A stretch of 64,000 nt of DNA from an uncultured Oscillospiraceae bacterium (GTDB lineage: Bacteria; Bacillota; Clostridia; Oscillospirales; Oscillospiraceae): assembly GCA_934589225.1 (NCBI GenBank), contig CAKTNS010000004.1, forward strand, positions 52,410-116,409. Direction: 5' to 3'. Positions within the stretch are counted from its first letter, which is position 1, and each line of letters starts with the position of its first letter. Below, one piece after another: positions 25,054 to 33,708 of the stretch. The notes beneath the pieces were generated by a model. It was given only the letters and a program-made list of their open reading frames with translations. It was not told the origin of the DNA and did no database searches. The position numbers and the translations under genes were made by a program.

Positions 25054-26001
25054 TTGAAGAAGAAAAAACTGGCCCTTCGGCTGGCACAGATCCTGGTGGT
25101 GCTGGTGGGTATCAGCTTTGTGACCTTTTTGCTGACCTACCTGTCCCCGGGAGACCCCGTGCGCAATATGTATACCGCCGCGGGGATCATGCCCACGGAG
25201 GAACTGGTGGCGGAGACCCGGCAGGAGCTGGGCCTCAACGATCCGCTGCCGACCCAGTATCTCCGCTGGCTGCGGAACTGCCTGCGGGGGGACTTCGGAA
25301 AATCCTATACCCTGAACAAGCCGGTGACGGAGCTGCTTCTGGGGCGGCTTTGGCCCACGGTGAAGCTGACCCTGCTCTCCATGGGGCTGATGCTGCTGCT
25401 GGCGGTGCCCCTTGGGATGCTCTCCGCTGTTTATAAGGACCGGTGGATCGATTACCTGGTCCGGGGGCTGACCTTTGTGGGCTGTGCCATGCCCAATTTC
25501 TGGGTGGGCCTGCTGCTGATGCTGGCCTTCTGCGTCCACATCAAGGCCTTTCCCGTCATCAGCTCTGCCGGGGATCTGCGCAGTATTTTCCTGCCCGCCC
25601 TGACCCTGGCCCTGGCCATGTCCTCCAAATATACCCGGCAGGTCCGCACAGCGGTGTTGGAGGAGCTGAACCAGGACTATGTGGCAGGGGCCCGGGCCAG
25701 AGGGGTTCGGGAATCCGTGATTTTGTGGCGGAACGTGTTCCCCAACGCCCTGCTGCCCCTTATCACCATGTTCGGGCTGTCCGTTGGCAGTCTGCTGGGC
25801 GGCACCAGTGTGGTGGAAGTGATTTTTTCCTATCCGGGCCTGGGCAATCTGGCGGTTTCGGCCATTACCTCCAGCGACTATAATCTGATTCAGGGCTACG
25901 TTTTGTGGCTGGCCCTGATTTACATGGTCATCAATCTTCTGGTGGATGCCTCCTATGGGGCGGTAGACCCCAGAATGCGGGCAAAGGAGCATACAAAATG
26001 A
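25054..26001 (+). CDS. ABC transporter permease (DppB/NikB type)
   Basis: The 315-residue inner-membrane subunit has six hydrophobic segments and the BPD_transp_1 EAA loop (EELNQDYVAGARARGVRES, about residues 208-226), which contacts the ATPases. The N-terminus (LAQILVVLVGISFVTFLLTYLSPGDP) is typical of DppB/OppB, including the SPGDP motif. The start is TTG at 25054 with GAGGAGG upstream. Its stop overlaps the ATG of the next permease, so the two are translationally coupled. Confidence 0.92.
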   Translation: MKKKKLALRLAQILVVLVGISFVTFLLTYLSPGDPVRNMYTAAGIMPTEELVAETRQELGLNDPLPTQYLRWLRNCLRGDFGKSYTLNKPVTELLLGRLWPTVKLTLLSMGLMLLLAVPLGMLSAVYKDRWIDYLVRGLTFVGCAMPNFWVGLLLMLAFCVHIKAFPVISSAGDLRSIFLPALTLALAMSSKYTRQVRTAVLEELNQDYVAGARARGVRESVILWRNVFPNALLPLITMFGLSVGSLLGGTSVVEVIFSYPGLGNLAVSAITSSDYNLIQGYVLWLALIYMVINLLVDASYGAVDPRMRAKEHTK

Positions 26002-26825
26002 AAAAGAAAAATTTTTTCCTTGCCCATAAGCAGTTTACGGTTTTTCTGATCCTCGCGGTGCTGATCATCCTGGGGGCGGTGTTTGCCCCGGTGGTGACCG
26101 GCGGCGCAGACCCGCTGAAGGGCTCTCTGACGGAGGCCCTGGAGGCCCCCAGCCGGGCCCATATTTTCGGTACCGATAAAATGGGCCGGGACATCTTTAC
26201 CCGGGTCATTTACGGCGCAAGGGCATCTCTTGGCGCGACCTTCAGCGTGGTGGCACTGATCTTCCTGGTGGGCACCGCGGCGGGGGTGACGGCGGGGTAT
26301 TTTGGGGGCTGGGTGGACGGGGTCATTATGCGCATTGCGGATATGATGCTGGCCTTTCCCGGCCTGGTGCTGGCCCTGGCTGTTGCCGGTATTATGGGCG
26401 CGGGCAGCCGGAACGCCATCATCGCCATTGTGCTGGTCAACTGGACCAAGTACGCAAGACTATCCAGAAGCCTGGTTCTCAAAATCCGGGACCGGGATTA
26501 TGTGTCGGCGGCCATTGTGACGGGCTCCAAAACAGGGCACATGCTGTTTTCCTATATGCTCCCCAACGCCCTGCCCACGCTGATCATTACGGCCACCACG
26601 GACTTAGGCGGCATGATGCTGGAGCTGGCGGCCTTGTCCTTTCTGGGCTTCGGCACCAAGCCCCCTGCGCCGGAATGGGGCTATATGCTGAACGAAGGCC
26701 GTGCCTGCATGCAGTCCGCCCCCTGGATGATGATTTTCCCGGGATTGGCCATTTTCCTGGTGGTGGTGGTCTTTAACATGCTGGGAGATTCCGTGCGGGA
26801 TATTCTTGACCCCAAGGAGGCGTAA
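25998..26825 (+). CDS. ABC transporter permease (DppC/NikC type)
   Basis: The 275-residue partner permease starts at 25998 inside the stop of the previous gene (ATGA overlap) with AAAGGAG upstream. It shows the DppC hallmarks FGTDKMGRDIFTRVIYGARAS (positions 26166-26228) and an EAA loop around KIRDRDYVSAAIVTGSK, and SFLGFGTKPPAPEWGYML near the C-terminus. With the preceding permease it forms the membrane channel. A longer open frame begins upstream but has no ribosome-binding site. Confidence 0.92.
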   Translation: MKKKNFFLAHKQFTVFLILAVLIILGAVFAPVVTGGADPLKGSLTEALEAPSRAHIFGTDKMGRDIFTRVIYGARASLGATFSVVALIFLVGTAAGVTAGYFGGWVDGVIMRIADMMLAFPGLVLALAVAGIMGAGSRNAIIAIVLVNWTKYARLSRSLVLKIRDRDYVSAAIVTGSKTGHMLFSYMLPNALPTLIITATTDLGGMMLELAALSFLGFGTKPPAPEWGYMLNEGRACMQSAPWMMIFPGLAIFLVVVVFNMLGDSVRDILDPKEA

Positions 26826-26827
26826 AA

Positions 26828-27610
26828 ATGCTGGAACTGGACCATGTTACCATCGGCTATGGGGAAACCCGGGCTGTGGAGGATTTTTCTTTGCATATGG
26901 AGCCCGGCCAGATCGTCAGCCTGGTGGGCGAGAGCGGCAGCGGGAAGACCAGCGTGATCCGCGCCATCCTGGGGCTGCTTCCGGGAGGCGGTGCCGTTAC
27001 CGCAGGAGAAATCCGATTTGACGGAAAGGATTTGCGGAATGTAACGCCGGAGCAGTGGCGGGCCATCCGGGGCCGGGAAATCTCCATGATTTTTCAGGAC
27101 AGCGGGGCCATGCTGAATCCTACCCGGAAAATCGGCTCCGTTTTTGCCGAGTATCTGCAGACCCATGAGAAACTGACCAAAAAAGAGGCCTGGGAAAAAG
27201 GAACCCGGATGCTTGCCAGAATGCGGCTGCCAAGCCCTGAAAACATTATGCACTCCTACCCCTTTCAGCTCTCCGGCGGCATGCAGCAGCGGGTGGGCAT
27301 TGCCATGGGCATGAGCTATGAGCCCAAGCTGCTGCTGGCGGATGAGCCCACCTCCGCCCTGGATGTGACGACCCAGGCCCAGATCGTGGGGGAAATGGCC
27401 AGGCTCCGCCGGGACTATGGAACGGCCATTCTGCTGGTCACCCATAATCTGGGGGTTGCCGCCTATTTGTCAGACCGGATTCTGGTGATGCGTCAGGGGA
27501 AAATCGAGGAGGCGGGAGACCGGGATACCATTCTCCGCGCTTCTTCCAATGCCTACACAAGAAGTCTTTTGGAATCCGTTCCCACCATGGGAGGTGTGCG
27601 TTATGTCTGA
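26828..27610 (+). CDS. ABC transporter ATP-binding protein (DppD/NikD type)
   Basis: The 260-residue ATPase has Walker A GESGSGKTS (about residue 36), the Q-loop IFQDSGAMLNP, the signature LSGGMQQRVGIAMG, Walker B LLLADEPTSALDV and the switch VTHNLGVA. It powers the importer with the second ATPase that follows. It is shorter than typical OppD because it lacks most of the C-terminal oligopeptide-type extension, which fits the NikD/metal branch. The start follows AAGGAGGCGTAAA. Its last eight bases overlap the next gene. Confidence 0.92.
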   Translation: MLELDHVTIGYGETRAVEDFSLHMEPGQIVSLVGESGSGKTSVIRAILGLLPGGGAVTAGEIRFDGKDLRNVTPEQWRAIRGREISMIFQDSGAMLNPTRKIGSVFAEYLQTHEKLTKKEAWEKGTRMLARMRLPSPENIMHSYPFQLSGGMQQRVGIAMGMSYEPKLLLADEPTSALDVTTQAQIVGEMARLRRDYGTAILLVTHNLGVAAYLSDRILVMRQGKIEEAGDRDTILRASSNAYTRSLLESVPTMGGVRYV

Positions 27611-28568
27611 ACCGGAAGTGATTTTGGAGGCCCTGCATGTTTGCAAAAGCTATCCCGCTTCTGACGGCCGATGGCTGCGGGCCAATGATGACGTGTCCGT
27701 GGGGCTGGTAAAGGGGAGAACCCTGGGCCTGGTGGGGGAGTCCGGCTGCGGCAAAAGCACATTGATGCGATTCCTGGTGGCCCTGGACCGGCCGGACAGC
27801 GGGCAGGTCCTCTATCGGGGCCAGGATATTACGGCCCTTCGGGGAGAGCAGCTGCGGCAGACCCGGCGGCATATTCAGATGGTTTTCCAAGACCCCGGTG
27901 CCTCCTTCAATCCCAAAATGAAGGTCCGGGACATCGTCTGTGAGCCCCTGCGGAATTTTGGCCTGATCGCCCCAAAAGAAAAGGATGCGGTGTGCCGCGG
28001 CCTTCTGGAAACGGTGGAGCTGCCGGGAGATTTTGGGGACCGGTATCCCCACAGCATGAGCGGCGGCCAGCGCCAGCGGGTCGCCATCGCCCGGGCGCTG
28101 GCCCTCCGGCCCGAAATCCTGATTCTGGATGAGGCTACGGCGGCACTGGATGTGTCCGTACAGAAAAACATCATGGAGCTCATCGTCCGGCTCCAGCGGG
28201 AGCAGGGGCTCACCATGGGCTTTATCTGCCATGACATTGCCCTGGTCCAGAGCGTGGCCCATCAGGTGGCGGTCATGTATCTGGGGAGCCTCGTTGAGGT
28301 GCTGCCCGGGGAACATTTGCGGGACCGTGCCCGGCATCCCTATACCCGGGCGCTGATCGACGCGGTGCTGGACCTGGATACTGACCCCCAAAAACCCATC
28401 ACCGTCATTGATTCGGAGCCCCCCAGCCCCCTGGATGTTCCGGCGGGCTGCCCCTTCCGGGACCGCTGCGACCGGTGCTTTGAACGCTGCGCCCGGGAAA
28501 AACCGGAGATGCGCTGGCTATCCAAAGACCACGGGGTGGCCTGTCACCTGTTTTCCGAAGAAGGGTAG
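27603..28568 (+). CDS. ABC transporter ATP-binding protein (DppF/NikE type)
   Basis: The 321-residue ATPase has Walker A GESGCGKST, QMVFQDPGASFNPKM, the signature MSGGQRQRVAIARAL, Walker B ILILDEATAALDV and the C-terminal oligopeptide/dipeptide extension with CPFRDRCDRCFERC, a Cys-rich segment seen in many family members that may bind an iron-sulfur cluster. The ATG at 27603 overlaps the previous gene and has GGAGGTG upstream. It completes a five-component importer under the cobalamin riboswitch. Confidence 0.92.
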   Translation: MSEPEVILEALHVCKSYPASDGRWLRANDDVSVGLVKGRTLGLVGESGCGKSTLMRFLVALDRPDSGQVLYRGQDITALRGEQLRQTRRHIQMVFQDPGASFNPKMKVRDIVCEPLRNFGLIAPKEKDAVCRGLLETVELPGDFGDRYPHSMSGGQRQRVAIARALALRPEILILDEATAALDVSVQKNIMELIVRLQREQGLTMGFICHDIALVQSVAHQVAVMYLGSLVEVLPGEHLRDRARHPYTRALIDAVLDLDTDPQKPITVIDSEPPSPLDVPAGCPFRDRCDRCFERCAREKPEMRWLSKDHGVACHLFSEEG

Positions 28569-28574
28569 GCTGCC

Positions 28575-29918
28575 GTGAAGAAAAACGAAAGTCTCATTTC
28601 CGGCCCCATCGGTCCGGCGCTGCTGGCCTTTGTGGTGCCGCTGATGCTAAGCTCTCTCGTGCAGCAGCTGTATGTGACGGCGGATGCGGTGATCGTTGGG
28701 CGCATTGCGGGCAAAAGCGCGCTGGCGGCCATTGATTCCGTCCATACCCTCTTCCGGTTTCCCGTCAATTTCATGAACGGCCTTGCCGCCGGGGCTACCA
28801 TCCTGATTTCCCGGCACTTTGGGGCGGAGAACCGGGACGGCTTGCGCTCGTGTATGCTCTCCGCCGGAGCCCTGGCGGCGGGGCTTGGAATCCTGTGCGC
28901 CGTCGGCGGTGTGCTGCTGACCCCTGGGCTGCTGGAGCTCATGCAGGTGCCGGAAGAAATTTTTGACCAGACCCGGGGCTATACGAGCATTTATTTCGGG
29001 GGCATCTGGGCCATGATCCTATACAACATGGCCTCCGGCGTTCTGCGGGCCTTCGGAAACTCCAGAAGCCCCCTGTATATTCTGCTGGTCAGTTCGATGG
29101 TCAATATTGTAGGAGACCTTCTGCTGGTGGGAACGCTGGGGATGGGAACCGCAGGGGCGGCCATTGCAACGGTTTTTGCCCAGATGATCAGCGCGGCTGT
29201 GGCTGTGTGGATGGTTTGGAAAATCCTTCCGAACCGGCAGGGCCTCCGGCGGCCCCGGCGGTGGCTGGAGCACCTGTGGGCCATGGTACGCCTGGGCATT
29301 CCGCTGGCGCTGCAAGCGGTACTGTTCCCGGTGGCCAATTCCATTGTCCAGGCGGCGGTGAACACCATGGGTACGGATACCATTGCGGCCTGGGGCATCT
29401 GCGACAAACTGGATATGCTCATCTGGCTCCTGGCGGATGCCATGGGACCGGCGCTGACCACCTATACCGCCCAGAATATGGGCGCGGGACGCTGGGATCG
29501 GGTCTGCGAAGGCAACCGGATCGGTGCGGCCATGTCCGTGGGTGCAGTGGCCGCGGTGAGCCTGGGCCTGTATTTCCTGACGGCCCCCCTGGGAGGCCTG
29601 TTCGTTCCTGCAACGGACGCTCCGGCGGTGGTGCCCCTGGCGGCCTCCTTTATGCGGCGCATGGCCCCGTTTTTCTTCTTTTACGCCCTGGCGGAAAGCT
29701 TCTCCGGGGCCTGCTGCGGAACGGGGGATACGGTCAGGCCCATGATCCTGACGCTTCTATCCATCTGCCTTCTGCGGGTACTGGGCATCCTGCTGCTGCT
29801 TCCCAGGCAGCATACCATGGAATGCATCATTGATATTTACATCGCCTCCTGGATCGCCGCGGGAATCGGTTTTCTGGTCCTGTGGCAGTGGGAGAAAAAA
29901 AGAGTCCAAAGGATGTAA
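28575..29918 (+). CDS. MATE-family efflux transporter
   Basis: The 447-residue protein has about twelve membrane segments and MATE features (PLMLSSLVQQLYVTADAVIVGR at the N-terminus, positions 28635-28700, then GNSRSPLYILLVSSMVNIVGD and a second half beginning LGIPLALQAVLFPVANS). The family exports drugs, toxins or metabolites using a sodium or proton gradient. GTG at 28575 lies six bases after the ABC operon, so it is probably under the same cobalamin riboswitch, which is unusual for a MATE exporter. The substrate is unknown. Confidence 0.88.
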   Translation: MKKNESLISGPIGPALLAFVVPLMLSSLVQQLYVTADAVIVGRIAGKSALAAIDSVHTLFRFPVNFMNGLAAGATILISRHFGAENRDGLRSCMLSAGALAAGLGILCAVGGVLLTPGLLELMQVPEEIFDQTRGYTSIYFGGIWAMILYNMASGVLRAFGNSRSPLYILLVSSMVNIVGDLLLVGTLGMGTAGAAIATVFAQMISAAVAVWMVWKILPNRQGLRRPRRWLEHLWAMVRLGIPLALQAVLFPVANSIVQAAVNTMGTDTIAAWGICDKLDMLIWLLADAMGPALTTYTAQNMGAGRWDRVCEGNRIGAAMSVGAVAAVSLGLYFLTAPLGGLFVPATDAPAVVPLAASFMRRMAPFFFFYALAESFSGACCGTGDTVRPMILTLLSICLLRVLGILLLLPRQHTMECIIDIYIASWIAAGIGFLVLWQWEKKRVQRM

Positions 29919-29924
29919 GGCAGC

Positions 29925-30413
29925 ACCTGTGTGGTTAAACGGTACCACCCAAAACCTTCCCCTTCGGGGAAGGGGGACCGCCATAGGCGGTGGATGAGGC
30001 GCGGTACGGCGTTCTGCATTGTAGGAACAATGGGCGTAAAGGTGTTGCGTATGTAGGGGCGGCTATTAGCCGCCCGCCACGTATCGAATATAACCTGTGC
30101 GGACAAACGAGAACCACCCTCCGACATGTCATTCCGAGGGAGCGTAAGCGAGTCGAGGAATCTTCCCGAGTTGCAGATTTTATCTTGCGGTGGTTCATTA
30201 TCCAACGTGGTGGATTCCTCCACTCCGCTGACGCTGCGGTCGGAATGACAATTTCGAAGCGTTTCTACGGATTCGCCCATTGTTTGTGCAACGTCTTACG
30301 CCGCCCCGCAGCCCTCATCAGGCTCGCCCTCGGGCGAGCCAGCTTCCCCCAAGGGAAGCTTTTGTACCGTGCTTTTGGGTGGTACCATGCAACCGCACGG
30401 GTTGTATTTGCAA
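29925..30413. repeat. Large direct repeat, left copy (repeat cluster 3)
   Basis: About 490 bases that closely match 31385-31876. In order it holds a CCTTCCCCTTCGGGGAAGG hairpin, an ACCGCCATAGGCGGT dyad, a GGGGCGGCTATTAGCCGCCC palindrome (about 30055), a TCATTCCGA-bounded element (30129-30248) and GGCTCGCCCTCGGGCGAGCC with CTTCCCCCAAGGGAAG. No gene is credible in it. Confidence 0.85.
30129..30248. repeat. TCATTCCGA-bounded element, copy 3
   Basis: Complete, 120 bases, in inverted orientation relative to copies 1 and 2; the terminal TCATTCCGA and TCGGAATGA are intact. Confidence 0.85.
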
Positions 30414-30452
30414 GGTGGCGGGGGGCTGGTAGCCGCCTCCGGCGTGCCAAAA

Positions 30453-31202
30453 TCAATCATACCCCGCCGCCTTTCGTTTCTCCGGATCACGCATGGCCAC
30501 CTCCCAGGGGTCTTCCAAGGGTGCCAGCACATAGCCGGTGTCGACTGTCGGCTGTGTATCGCCGCCATGATTTCTCTTGGCCCAGGTGACCACGGCACTC
30601 TTCCAGGACTTCATTTTCTTCCTGCCGATCATCCAGCCCACGGAATCGTAGTAGGCCACAAAGGCCTCCGGGTCGATCTGGCAGCCCTTTTCCTGACAGT
30701 ATTCCGTCACGTCCTGAATAGAGGGAGGGGAAAACTGTTCTCTTTTTGGCGGCTTGTCCGCCTCTATTATTATCCTATCCTTACCTAACCTATCCTGTGT
30801 CGACGACCCGTCCACGAGAAGCTGACATCCCGTCGACGACCCGTTGACGCTTTCCGTACTCTTCAACCGATAGGCGTTGTTCTCGTCAAATTCAAGCATA
30901 TCCCGCTGGCTTTTGTATGGGGTGGCATTGTATGTATCCTTCCGGATATAGTTGTGAACCCTCCAATGCTTGATCGCAACGACACCATTGTCAAAAGGAA
31001 TGACGAATTTCCGGGCCACGAGGACATTCAGGTCGTCCGGTGAAGCGCCGATGGTCCGCAAAACTTTTCGTGGAGCGTTGTTAAAGCCATCATCGTCCGC
31101 CCGCATGGCCAGGTCGTAGTAAAGGAGCCTGGCGGTAACCGGCATATCCAGAAATGCGTCACTGTCCACAATGGTTTTTGCGAACATTCTACGCTCGGCC
31201 AT
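30453..31202 (-). CDS. Phage-type replication initiator/replisome organizer-like protein
   Basis: The 249-residue protein starts MAERRMFAKTIVDSDAFLDM and continues with ARLLYYDLAMRADDDGF, the winged-helix N-terminus common to replication proteins of Firmicutes phages and conjugative elements (also annotated as phage replisome organizer or DnaD-related). The middle (residues about 120-160) is a polar linker and the C-terminus (VTEYCQEKGCQIDPEAFVAY, positions 30657-30716) resembles the DnaD-like helical domain with a KSWKSAVVTWAKR segment. No other phage gene is nearby, and it is bracketed by two roughly 490-base direct repeats, so it looks like a captured fragment or a cargo gene and not an active prophage. 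Confidence 0.7.
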   Translation of the reverse strand: MAERRMFAKTIVDSDAFLDMPVTARLLYYDLAMRADDDGFNNAPRKVLRTIGASPDDLNVLVARKFVIPFDNGVVAIKHWRVHNYIRKDTYNATPYKSQRDMLEFDENNAYRLKSTESVNGSSTGCQLLVDGSSTQDRLGKDRIIIEADKPPKREQFSPPSIQDVTEYCQEKGCQIDPEAFVAYYDSVGWMIGRKKMKSWKSAVVTWAKRNHGGDTQPTVDTGYVLAPLEDPWEVAMRDPEKRKAAGYD

Positions 31203-31384
31203 CCTGCATTCCCCCGTTTCCCACCAACGCCTTGTGAAACACCCATATCCGATCTGACTGTGTCATCCAATTCCCCCTGTTCTGCCGCCGTGACGGCGTG
31301 TTTATATTGTTTACTTTTGTGAACTTTTCTTAATGTCAAGTCCGCAGCATTCAACCAGAAGGCGTTGCGCATATAGCGGATATG
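31203..31384. other. Stretch upstream of the phage-type gene
   Basis: On the minus strand this holds the leader of the replication gene. A short frame (31252-31345 region) might be a decayed regulator, but it has no recognisable domain. A GCCGCCGTGACGGCG dyad lies near 31282. Confidence 0.3.
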
Positions 31385-31876
31385 ACCTGTGTGGATGAAT
31401 AGTGTCACCCAAGACCTTCCCCCTTCGGGGAAGGGGAACCGCCATAGGCGGTGGATGAGGCGCGGTACGGCGTTCTGGATTGTAGGAACAATGGACGTAA
31501 AGGTGTTGCGTATGTAGGGGCGGCTATTAGCCGCCCGCCACGTATCGAATATAACCTGTGCGGACAAACGAGAACCACCCTCCGACATGTCATTCCGAGG
31601 GAGCGTAAGCGAGTCGAGGAATCTTCCCGAGTTGCAGATTTTATCTTGTGGTGGTTCACTATCCAACGTGGTGGATTCCTCCACTCCGCTAACGCTCAAG
31701 GCCTGAATGACAATGAGGTTACGTTTCTACGGATTCGCCTACTGTTTCTGGAATGTTTCACGCCGCCCCGCGGCCCTCATCAGGCTCGCCCTCGGGCGAG
31801 CCAGCTTCCCCCAAGGGAAGCTTTTGTACCGTGCTTTTGGGAGGTGTCATTCAACCGCACGGGGTATATTTGCAAC
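31385..31876. repeat. Large direct repeat, right copy
   Basis: Matches 29925-30413 in the same module order and orientation, with scattered differences. The two copies enclose the phage-type replication gene. Confidence 0.85.
31590..31710. repeat. TCATTCCGA-bounded element, copy 4
   Basis: The left end is intact; the right end reads CCTGAATGA and has diverged from TCGGAATGA. Confidence 0.8.
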
Positions 31877-31881
31877 GTTTT

Positions 31882-31974
31882 ATGGCGATGAATCATCGCC
31901 GCTACATTGCGTGGTACCGTTCAACCGCACAGGTTGTATTCGGAACGTGGCGGGCGGCAGATTGCCGCCCCTAC
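31882..31974. repeat. 93-bp two-hairpin block, copy A
   Basis: GGCGATGAATCATCGCC, a linker with GTACCGTTCAACCGCACAGG, then GGCGGGCGGCAGATTGCCGCCC. Identical by eye to 32308-32400 and closely similar to 22819-22911. Confidence 0.85.
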
Positions 31975-32307
31975 GTTCATGTACCACGTTTTTGCATTTT
32001 ATGAACGCAAAACGATGATAAATACGTTTAAAATACGGTAATACAGAACAATTGTATTGTAGGGGCGGCAATCTGCCGCCCGCTGCGTTGGATGTACAAC
32101 CTGTGTGGTTGAATGAAACCACCTATTGACGTGTCATTCAGGTCTTGAGCGTCAGCGGAGTGGAGGAATCCACTACGTGGGAGAAAGGACCAACACAAGT
32201 TGAAATTTGCAACTTGAGTAGATTCCTCGACTCACTTCCGTTCGCTCGGAATGACATGCCAGGGGGTGGTTCCGTTTTGTCCGCACGGGTTGTATCCGGG
32301 ACGTAAC
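31975..32307. repeat. Repeat cluster 4, middle part
   Basis: Contains a GGGGCGGCAATCTGCCGCCC palindrome near 32062 and a fifth TCATTCCGA-type element at 32134-32254 (left end TCATTCAGG, right end TCGGAATGA). No gene is seen. Confidence 0.75.
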
Positions 32308-32400
32308 ATGGCGATGAATCATCGCCGCTACATTGCGTGGTACCGTTCAACCGCACAGGTTGTATTCGGAACGTGGCGGGCGGCAGATTGCCGCCCCTAC
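32308..32400. repeat. 93-bp two-hairpin block, copy B
   Basis: Same sequence as copy A at 31882-31974. Confidence 0.85.
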
Positions 32401-32471
32401 ATGTGCAACACCTTGACACATATTGTTCCTACAATGCAGAATGTGTTGCCGCTCCTCATCTTGCCACAACG

Positions 32472-32515
32472 AAACCCCCACGGGGCGGTTTTGAAACCGC
32501 TTCCGTGGGGGTGTT
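32472..32515 (-). terminator. Terminator of nagA
   Basis: ACCCCCACGG pairs with CCGTGGGGGT around an inner GCGGTTT/AAACCGC hairpin, just after the nagA stop on the minus strand. Confidence 0.8.
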
Positions 32516-32517
32516 GG

Positions 32518-33654
32518 TTATTTGGCCCGGATGCCCCGGGTGTAGACTTGGGTGATTTGGGCGTGTTCGTTCAGGAAGACCAGGTCCGCGTCCTTGCCGG
32601 GGGCGATGGAGCCCTTGGTTTCCCACAGGCCCATTTCCCGGGCGGGGTTTTCCGTCAGGGTGGGGAGGATCTCTTCCAGGGACAGGGGGAGCCAGGAGAG
32701 CATGTTTTTGAGGGCGGTGTCCTGGGTCAAGGTGGAGCCGGCCCGGGTGCCGTCGCTTTGGAGCTTGGCGTCGCCGTCTTTCACCACCACGTCGTTGACA
32801 CCCAGGTGGTAGTTGCCGTCGGGCAGGCCCGCGGCCATGATGGAGTCTGTGATGGCCACGATGCGCTGGGGGCCCTTGCACTTAAAGTACATCCGCACCG
32901 TGCCGGGGACCAGGTGGCGGCCGTCGCAGATGGTTTCGCAGTACACATCGCTTTCCATGACGGCACCGAAAATGGCGGGCTCGTGCTGGTGGAACAGCCG
33001 CATGGCGTTGCCCACGTGGGTGCCTACGGTGGCCCCCAGGGAGATGGCCTCCATGGCCTGGTCATAGGTGGCACCGGAGTGGCCGATGCCCACGGTGATG
33101 CCCAGCTTCCGCAGCTCCGGGATCATGTCCAGCACCCCGGGCAGCTCCGGGGAGAGGGTAATGTAGCGGATGCCCCCCTGGGCCAGCTCCTGGTAGTGCC
33201 GGACCAAACCGATATTGGAGTTTTGCAGCAGGTGCTCCGGCATGGCCCCCTTGTAGGCCTTGGCCAGGAAGGGGCCTTCCAGGTGGATGCCCACCAGCTC
33301 CGCCCCTGCCCGGGGGGCGCTGCGATAGTCATTAAACTGGCCGATGCACCACTCGGTCTGCTCCTGGGTGTCGGTGAGAACGGAGCCCTGGAAGGCGGTG
33401 GTGCCGTGCTGGGCCAGGAATCTGCCGATGGTCTCCAGGTCCTCTGCCGTGGCGCCGTTCACATCCACGCCGACGGCGCCGTGCATATGGGTGTCAATAA
33501 AGCCGGGGACGATCCGGGCACCCTGGGCATCGACGGTTTCCACACCCTGGGGCACGGAACCGGCAAACTCGATTTTTCCGTCAACGATGTGCAGAATCAC
33601 ATTCTGAAAGGCGCCGTCCACATAGACCTGGCCGTTTTCAATATAATAGTTCAT
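32518..33654 (-). CDS. nagA: N-acetylglucosamine-6-phosphate deacetylase
   Basis: NagA removes acetate from GlcNAc-6-phosphate, giving glucosamine-6-phosphate for NagB. The 378-residue amidohydrolase shows PGFIDTHMHGAVGVDVN (metal-binding HxH region, about residues 52-68), GIHLEGPFLAKAYKGAM with the metal Glu, GIGHSGATYDQ, THVGNAMRLFHQHEP, ETICDGRHLVPGTVRM and AITDSIMAAGLPDG with the catalytic Asp. AGGAGGAAT lies just upstream of the start on the minus strand. It follows an SsuABC-like importer but is separated from it by a terminator. It is functionally linked to the NagB-like gene in the divergent operon at 39.7 kb. Confidence 0.95.
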   Translation of the reverse strand: MNYYIENGQVYVDGAFQNVILHIVDGKIEFAGSVPQGVETVDAQGARIVPGFIDTHMHGAVGVDVNGATAEDLETIGRFLAQHGTTAFQGSVLTDTQEQTEWCIGQFNDYRSAPRAGAELVGIHLEGPFLAKAYKGAMPEHLLQNSNIGLVRHYQELAQGGIRYITLSPELPGVLDMIPELRKLGITVGIGHSGATYDQAMEAISLGATVGTHVGNAMRLFHQHEPAIFGAVMESDVYCETICDGRHLVPGTVRMYFKCKGPQRIVAITDSIMAAGLPDGNYHLGVNDVVVKDGDAKLQSDGTRAGSTLTQDTALKNMLSWLPLSLEEILPTLTENPAREMGLWETKGSIAPGKDADLVFLNEHAQITQVYTRGIRAK

Positions 33655-33664
33655 AATTCCTCCT

Positions 33665-33698
33665 AAAAAATGGGCCGCCTCTTAAAAGAGACGGCCCT
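33665..33698 (-). terminator. Terminator after the substrate-binding protein gene
   Basis: On the minus strand GGGCCGTCTC and GAGGCGGCCC form a stem that ends ATTTTTT; it may be partly read through into nagA. Confidence 0.85.
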
Positions 33699-33708
33699 TG
33701 AAGATCCC

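Noticed and set aside
30453..31202. A prophage
   Set aside because: Only one phage-type gene is present; there are no structural, lysis or integrase genes around it.
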